A stretch of 64,000 nt of DNA, taken from Whalleya microplaca. Taxonomy: Eukaryota; Ascomycota; Sordariomycetes; Xylariales; Xylariaceae. The stretch covers positions 372,001 to 436,000 of the forward strand of contig MU385755.1 in NCBI GenBank assembly GCA_022497155.1, written 5' to 3'. The position numbers and the translations under genes are program-made. Below are positions 59,343-64,000 of the stretch, piece by piece. The notes under the pieces were generated by a model. It searched no databases and was not told the origin of the DNA. It worked only from the letters and a program-made list of their open reading frames with translations. Numbering within the stretch: the stretch's first letter is position 1; each line of letters begins with the position of its first letter.

Positions 59343-59467
59343 AAAGGCTTACCCCAAGACTCGAACCTCGGACTTTAAGGAATAATTAATCAATCTGATT
59401 TTAGTTATTTTCTAGCTAAAAGAAAGATTATCTCGGGTATTTATATTATTATTACGCTAACGGGCCC
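59343..59467 (-). other. tRNA-like module of E2 (A box and B box)
   Basis: Minus strand: GGGCCCG (59461-59467), A-box-like TTAGCGTAATAATAATA, anticodon-arm-like CCCGAGATAATC, a long AT-rich insert containing TTTTAGCTAGAAAA, and an intact B box GAGGTTCGAGTCTTGGG (59352-59369). It has the same order and distance to the polypurine tract as in E1 and E6. It immediately follows the end of the chromodomain frame by about 235 bp. Confidence 0.6.
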
Positions 59468-59479
59468 TTATATTGCGGC

Positions 59480-60640
59480 GCTTAAATAAGGCTTTTTTAT
59501 AACCGTTAAAAGCGTTATCGCGTAAATCTAGTTATATATACGGCTATCCTATATCTTTTTTTCTAATAATAAAAAAAGGATCCCGTTTTTATTACCTAAG
59601 CCTTAGGCTTATTTCTGTCTCCACTATAACTGCCGTACGGCCGCAGGCTTATTATTATTAGGGTATAAATTATTAAACCGCTTTTTTTTACTGCTTACAT
59701 TTATTTAGGAAGGCGTATAAAAGGTCTAGCCGCGTTAGGGTTAGCTTTATAAAAAGCGGCTAATTATCCCGATATATTTTTAAAATTTTCGGCCGAATAT
59801 TATATTTTATCGATATCTTATCTTTTTTAGTCTACTTAATACTGTAATTTTCGGTAGTGTATTTGCGATATAATAACCCGTTTTACTGTAAATTTTTCTT
59901 TTTTATTAGGCTAAACTACTTTACCCTTAAGGCTTTTAGCCGCTTGTTTTAAAAGCGGATTATTATAATAGCGCCGTAGCTTATTAGCATAATATAATAT
60001 CGTAATACGCTAGGTCGGGAGGACTTTAAGCCGATAAATGTTATTTAGCAGCTTTTTTTCTATCTTAAAATACTAATAAATTAAAGGAAAGTTTAATTTA
60101 TCCGATAGCTAATTTATAACTTAAGCCTGCCGTTTTTTAATAATAAATACCTTATTACTTATTCCGAAATTAAATGCCTTCCGGTATTTATTAGCTTATT
60201 TAGTTATACACTCTTACGTCTGCTTTATAGTAGATCGCGTTATAATAGTAAAATTATTTAATATTTTAGCTCGTTTTTAAGCCTTTTTCCGAGAGAGGCG
60301 TTTTTTTACGGGAAAACTATTAAAATCTACCGTTTGCCGATTTTAATCGAAATTTATAAATATAATAAATCTTATTTTTATTTTATAAAGGGATAATTTT
60401 ATCGATTTATATGGCAATAACGCCTGCATATAATTTATAGCCGGCAATAATTATAACTAATTATTCTGGTAATAATTTACGAAAAGGCGTAAGCGTTAAT
60501 TTAAATATATATTTATAACTTTAGCTTAACTTATAGTCTCGTAATAACTAAATAATATTAATTTTTAATCGATACTTATAATATAAGCTAATTCGCTTAT
60601 AAAAATAGAGATAAATTAAGGGCTTTAATTATTAATAACG
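59480..60640 (-). pseudogene. pol: E2 pol 3' end: integrase C-terminal part and chromodomain
   Basis: Minus strand: integrase core end at about 60380-60540 (NAYAFSxIITRIISYNYCRL, YVNYYQDNW class). Next is a Lys/Arg-rich linker, about 60050-60300 (QANKHRxA.NFG.SDKV, then INQLSDKL, like the GDKVWL..RNI..NRPSKKLD region). The chromodomain lies at 59705-59905: VKRVIISQIHYRKLQYxVDxKR, then SAENFKNISGxLAAFYKANP (WYPAENFKNSPELLAAFHKANP class). The left border with E3b is not sharp and lies somewhere about 60560-60660. Confidence 0.75.
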
Positions 60641-60850
60641 TTATTAGGCGTATTAAATTATTAGATATAGGGCTTACGCTATAAGCTTTATTAACCTATA
60701 AGTCTTATCGGGGATATATCGGGGAAAAACCGGAGGTTTTTCCCTATCTTTTGTTTATATAAGGGAGGTTTCGCCCCTTTATATATAAAGGGGTTAAAAA
60801 TTAGTATACCTATATTTATATTTTATAGGTTAATATATTACCTGTGCTTA
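60640..60850 (+). repeat. Probable E3b 5' LTR
   Basis: G+C-retaining segment with a strong inverted repeat GGGGAAAAACC.GGTTTTTCCC (60720-60744), a TATA-like TATATAAGGGAGG (60755-60768) and a second inverted repeat CCCCTTTATATATAAAGGGG (60774-60793), as in an LTR core promoter and leader. A Ty3/Gypsy gag frame follows. Exact ends are unknown because no second copy is in the window. Confidence 0.4.
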
Positions 60851-60989
60851 ATTACTACTATTTTTAATAATTCTGATTTTTTTTTTCCCGAATTATTTAC
60901 GGTATATCGACTTTAGGTATATCTATTAAAAATAATACCCGAAAAAATAAGCAAGCTGTTATAAAACTTCTATAAAAGCCGGATCTTAT

Positions 60990-62300
60990 AACTATTAAAA
61001 AAAGCCTATCGTTTATATAAATAAAAAACCCCGATCTCCTAAAAAACTAGAACTAAAAAAGGGACAAATCTATTACCTAACCCTAAAAGGACGTAAAATC
61101 TAGCTAAACTTAAAATGCCGCAAAATCTAATAAATAACGAGCCCGCTATTATAAAAAGTTTCGCATTTTAAAGTTTAAATAAACTACCTTATGTATTCTT
61201 TTTATATAATTTATTAAAGCCTCGCGTAAAAAACATAATATAATTAATACCTAGGATATGTTATTAAAACTTTCGGACTTATTATTATTTAATAGTAAGC
61301 CTAACGTACCTAAAAGCTTAGGGCTTAATCCTTTTTTAGGAAAGTTTATTTCGCCGGATCCCAATTTTTTTAATTCCGATAGCGACTCGGATATTAATTT
61401 TAATTATATCGTTACGTTTAATTATAATAAATTTAGCCTTTTATTTAATTACGTTAAGTAAGAAATTTAATTTAATAAATACCGGGCTATCTTTTTTAGC
61501 GTATTTAAAAAGTTTCGGAAAAATACCGCTAAAATTATTTATACTCGGAGCAAAATAAACCAATAGTATAAAAAAATGTACCAAACCCGAATTTAGTTTA
61601 TAAATAAACCGGAATAATAATAGCTCCAATTAAACTAAAGTATTTTTAAATAATAAACTAAAACATTTATCCGTAACTCCGGATATTTAAAAGCTTATTT
61701 TATTATAGCGTTAAAAAATGCCGGCTAACAGTCGGGATAAAACTTTTATAAATTCGATATATATTTTTCCGGCCTAAAAATTTAATAATTTAAGCTAGTT
61801 TTGGAAAAAAACCGGGCCTTACTTTTTTACGGAAAATTACGGCCGAACTTTAGAAATAAAATCATTAATTACGACAAAAAGCTTCTAAAAAAAAATAATA
61901 TAATAAATATTATTATCCGACATTAAAAACTAATATTTATAGCTTAAAAAAAAGTTATTAATTTTAAAAGCAGCTATAAGCGGGGCTATAATAATAATAA
62001 AAAAAACCCGAATTCGGGCCGAAGGTCTTCCCGTTAAATAGACGGATTTTAAAGCTTTAAAAGGCCCGGAAAAGGAACTAATCCCCTTAAAAAAGGATAT
62101 TAATACTAAGGTTACTATATTATTAACCCTATTACTAGAAATAATACCTAAATCTTACTAAAGCCTACCGGCAATAAATCCGGCATTAGGCCGAAAGATA
62201 AGTCGTAAAAAAAATGCTATAATTATAATAAACTAAAATATTATACCCGCAACTATATTATAAGCTAGAAAAACGGGCCCCAGGTTTAAAAACTATTAAA
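60990..62300 (+). pseudogene. gag: E3b gag with CCHC knuckle
   Basis: Plus-strand frame rich in Lys, Asn and Pro, with a continuous open stretch at 61258-61461 (67 codons, starting MLLKLSDLL and containing NSDSDSDIN). At about 62211-62265 the frame reads K-C-Y-N-Y-N-K-L-K-Y-Y-T-R-N-Y, matching CYNCNKLGHYARNC after Cys-to-Tyr and His-to-Tyr RIP changes. Interruptions by TAA elsewhere. An opposite-strand frame at 61441-61629 is a shadow. Confidence 0.65.
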
Positions 62301-64000
62301 GCTTTTAAATCCGATAGAAAGTTATTTATTTAAGTTTTATATATTTTTTAAACCTTTTATATAGTTTATCCGGGTATAAAAAAAGCCTTTTTTATTACTT
62401 ACGCTAACTTAAATACCTGCTTTTCGGTAGACTTAATTAATTATATATTTATATTAAAATATAAACTAAAAAAAGCCTTTTTTAAAGCTGTTAATTTTAA
62501 AGCGTTAAGGTAATAAACCGTACCGACTTATAGTATTTTTTAGGTCGATTTTATAATAAAAAATAAACGAGATATTAACCGCCGGTTTTAATACCCTTAT
62601 ATTGCTATCGATCGGGACCCCCGAAAAAAAAAGAGTTTACTTTTTTTAAACTAACTAACTCTAAAAAACTAACGGATTATTTTTAATCCCGCTATAAATC
62701 GTTAGTATTTCGGCATTACAGGCTTTTTAATAAAACTATTAAGCCCTAAATAATTTACCCGAAAATGCCGGAATTATGCCGTCTATTATATAGTTATTTA
62801 ACTCCCGGAAAAAATCCCGAAATTATAAAACAAAAATAACCCCGATTTTTTAATTATAACGCTTAAAACTATCGTAAATTTTTTATTTACTTTTTAAAAC
62901 TATTCCGATTTTTTTAATATTAATAAAGCCGATATTTTATCCCGCTAAAACTAGGCTAATTACATTATCGACTTATTCCCGGAAATAAACGTACCTTATT
63001 ATTTTATTTACTCTTTTACTTACGATAAATTAAAAGAGCTTTAAAAATTTATTATTAAAATAAAAGTTAATAATAAAATTCGAGACTCGAAAAGCCCAAT
63101 TAGTATTTTTATATTATTTATATTAAAAAAAGACGGTAGTTTTTGGCTTTATATAAATTATAAAGGCTTAAATAAAGTAACGGTTAAAAATTGCTATATT
63201 TTACCTTTAATTTCGGAATTATTAGATAGGATATTAAAGGCTAAAATATTTTCGAAAATCGACTTTAAAAACGCTTACTACCGTATCTATATTAAGGAAA
63301 AAAACAAATAAAAAACCGCCTTCCGGATTAAATACGGCTATTATAAATTTATAATAATATTTATAGGCTTTATTAATATCCCGGCTACTTTTTAAAGTTA
63401 TATTTATTAAGCTTTTTATAAAATTTTAAATATATTTTATATAACTTATCTCGATAACATTTTTATTTTTTTCTTTATTAAAAAAGCTTATATAAATTAT
63501 TTCCGGATAGTTATCGAATAATTCCGAGATATAAAACTTTTTACTAAATTATCGAAATATACGTTTTATTAATTTTTATTAAAGTTCCTAAAATATATTA
63601 TATCCGATATAAATATATTTATAAATTAAAGCCGTATAAATATTATAGCTAACTAGTTTAAATTATAGTTTATTTATAAAATTTAATAGTTTATCGGGTT
63701 TTATAATTTCTACTGCCGCTTTATTATTAAATTTTCCTAAATTATAGCTTTATTAATACAATTGTTAAAAAAAAAACGCACTAGGGCAGAAATTAAAACG
63801 AAACTTTTTAAATAAACTAGCTAAAAAAGCTTTAAAAAAACTAATAACTATATTTTAAATCGCTTTTCTTTTATTATATTTCGATTTAAAAAAGCAAATA
63901 AAAATAAAGACTAACGTCTCGAAAAATGTTATATTTAAAACTTTATTACAATAAAATAATAAAAGGCGTTAGTACTTAATAATCTTTCGGTTACGGAAAT
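62300..64000 (+). pseudogene. pol: E3b protease, RT and start of RNase H (runs off the window)
   Basis: A VDLINYIFI reading near 62427 fits the protease VDSGATYTFI site. RT is well preserved at 63080-63480: KDGSFWLYINYKGLNKVTVKN, then YILPLISELLDRIL, AKIFSKIDFKNAYYRIYIKE, FRIKYGYYKFIIIFIGFINIPATF, then LYNLSR.HFYFFL at the YLDDILIFS site (63440-63470). RNase H starts at about 63830: KKLITIFxIAFLLLYFDLKKQIKIKTNVS (LRHFDPEKPIRVETDAS class). The same region is present in reverse in E3a. It is less damaged than most pol copies here. Confidence 0.8.

Noticed and set aside
61441..61629. 62-codon minus-strand open frame
   Set aside because: Opposite to the E3b gag frame, whose plus-strand CCHC and RT motifs downstream fix the sense strand.
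1..64000. Mitochondrial or bacterial AT-rich DNA
   Set aside because: Ty3/Gypsy pol genes with LTRs and 5-bp duplications, plus CpA depletion, are nuclear fungal features. No mitochondrial or bacterial genes are present.

Overview
The window is a graveyard of retrotransposons from a filamentous fungus, most likely a Pezizomycotina ascomycete. The DNA is very AT-rich. C survives mainly before G, C or T, while CpA and TpG are scarce and TpA is everywhere. Reading frames are riddled with TAA/TAG exactly where Gln or Trp codons are expected. This is the signature of repeat-induced point mutation (RIP). I find no host gene and no open reading frame longer than about 70 codons that looks functional. 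Every protein call below is a homology reading through in-frame stops, made by eye.

I name the families locally. E1: Ty3/Gypsy chromovirus, LTR 228-232 bp. E2: related chromovirus, LTR 205 bp. E3: Ty3/Gypsy. E4: Ty3/Gypsy, LTR about 235 bp. E5: gag-only element, LTR 244 bp, total about 2.43 kb. E6: chromovirus, LTR 205 bp. E8: Ty3-type pol of the class with the GLTGWLR-like motif. E9: an unassigned gag. MITE-A and MITE-B are small terminal-repeat DNA elements.

Layout: MITE-A copy 1 (1-1019, left end outside); E1-A, + (1020-11579), which holds E1-B, - (2768-6534) and MITE-A2 (6647-7833); E3a, - (11580-14762); E9 gag, + (14763-16363); a four-deep nest at 16364-30903, E5a(-) > E6(-) > E5b(+) > E5c(-), with MITE-B also inside E6; E4a, + (30904-33946); E8a, + (33947-40611), with a solo E2 LTR and E5d; E4b, - (40612-46016), with E5e and two solo LTRs; E1-C, + (46017-51021), with a solo E4 LTR; E1-D, - (51022-57893), with MITE-A3 at a deletion junction; E8b, - (57894-59117), with a solo E6 LTR; 3' end of E2, - (59118 to about 60640); E3b, + (about 60640 to the window end).

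Most insertions have target-site duplications readable to the base, several differing only by C-to-T or G-to-A changes as RIP predicts. Two biological points stand out. (1) Three chromovirus families (E1, E2, E6) each carry a tRNA-like module with A-box and B-box promoter motifs between the chromodomain end of pol and the polypurine tract/3' LTR. (2) E5 is a uniform, gag-only LTR element present five times without any pol, so it was probably moved by another element; E6, whose LTR start and polypurine tract resemble those of E5, is the best candidate in the window. Short un-mutated insertions (MITE-B, a 271-bp solo LTR, a solo E2 LTR) look either younger than the RIP or too short for it.
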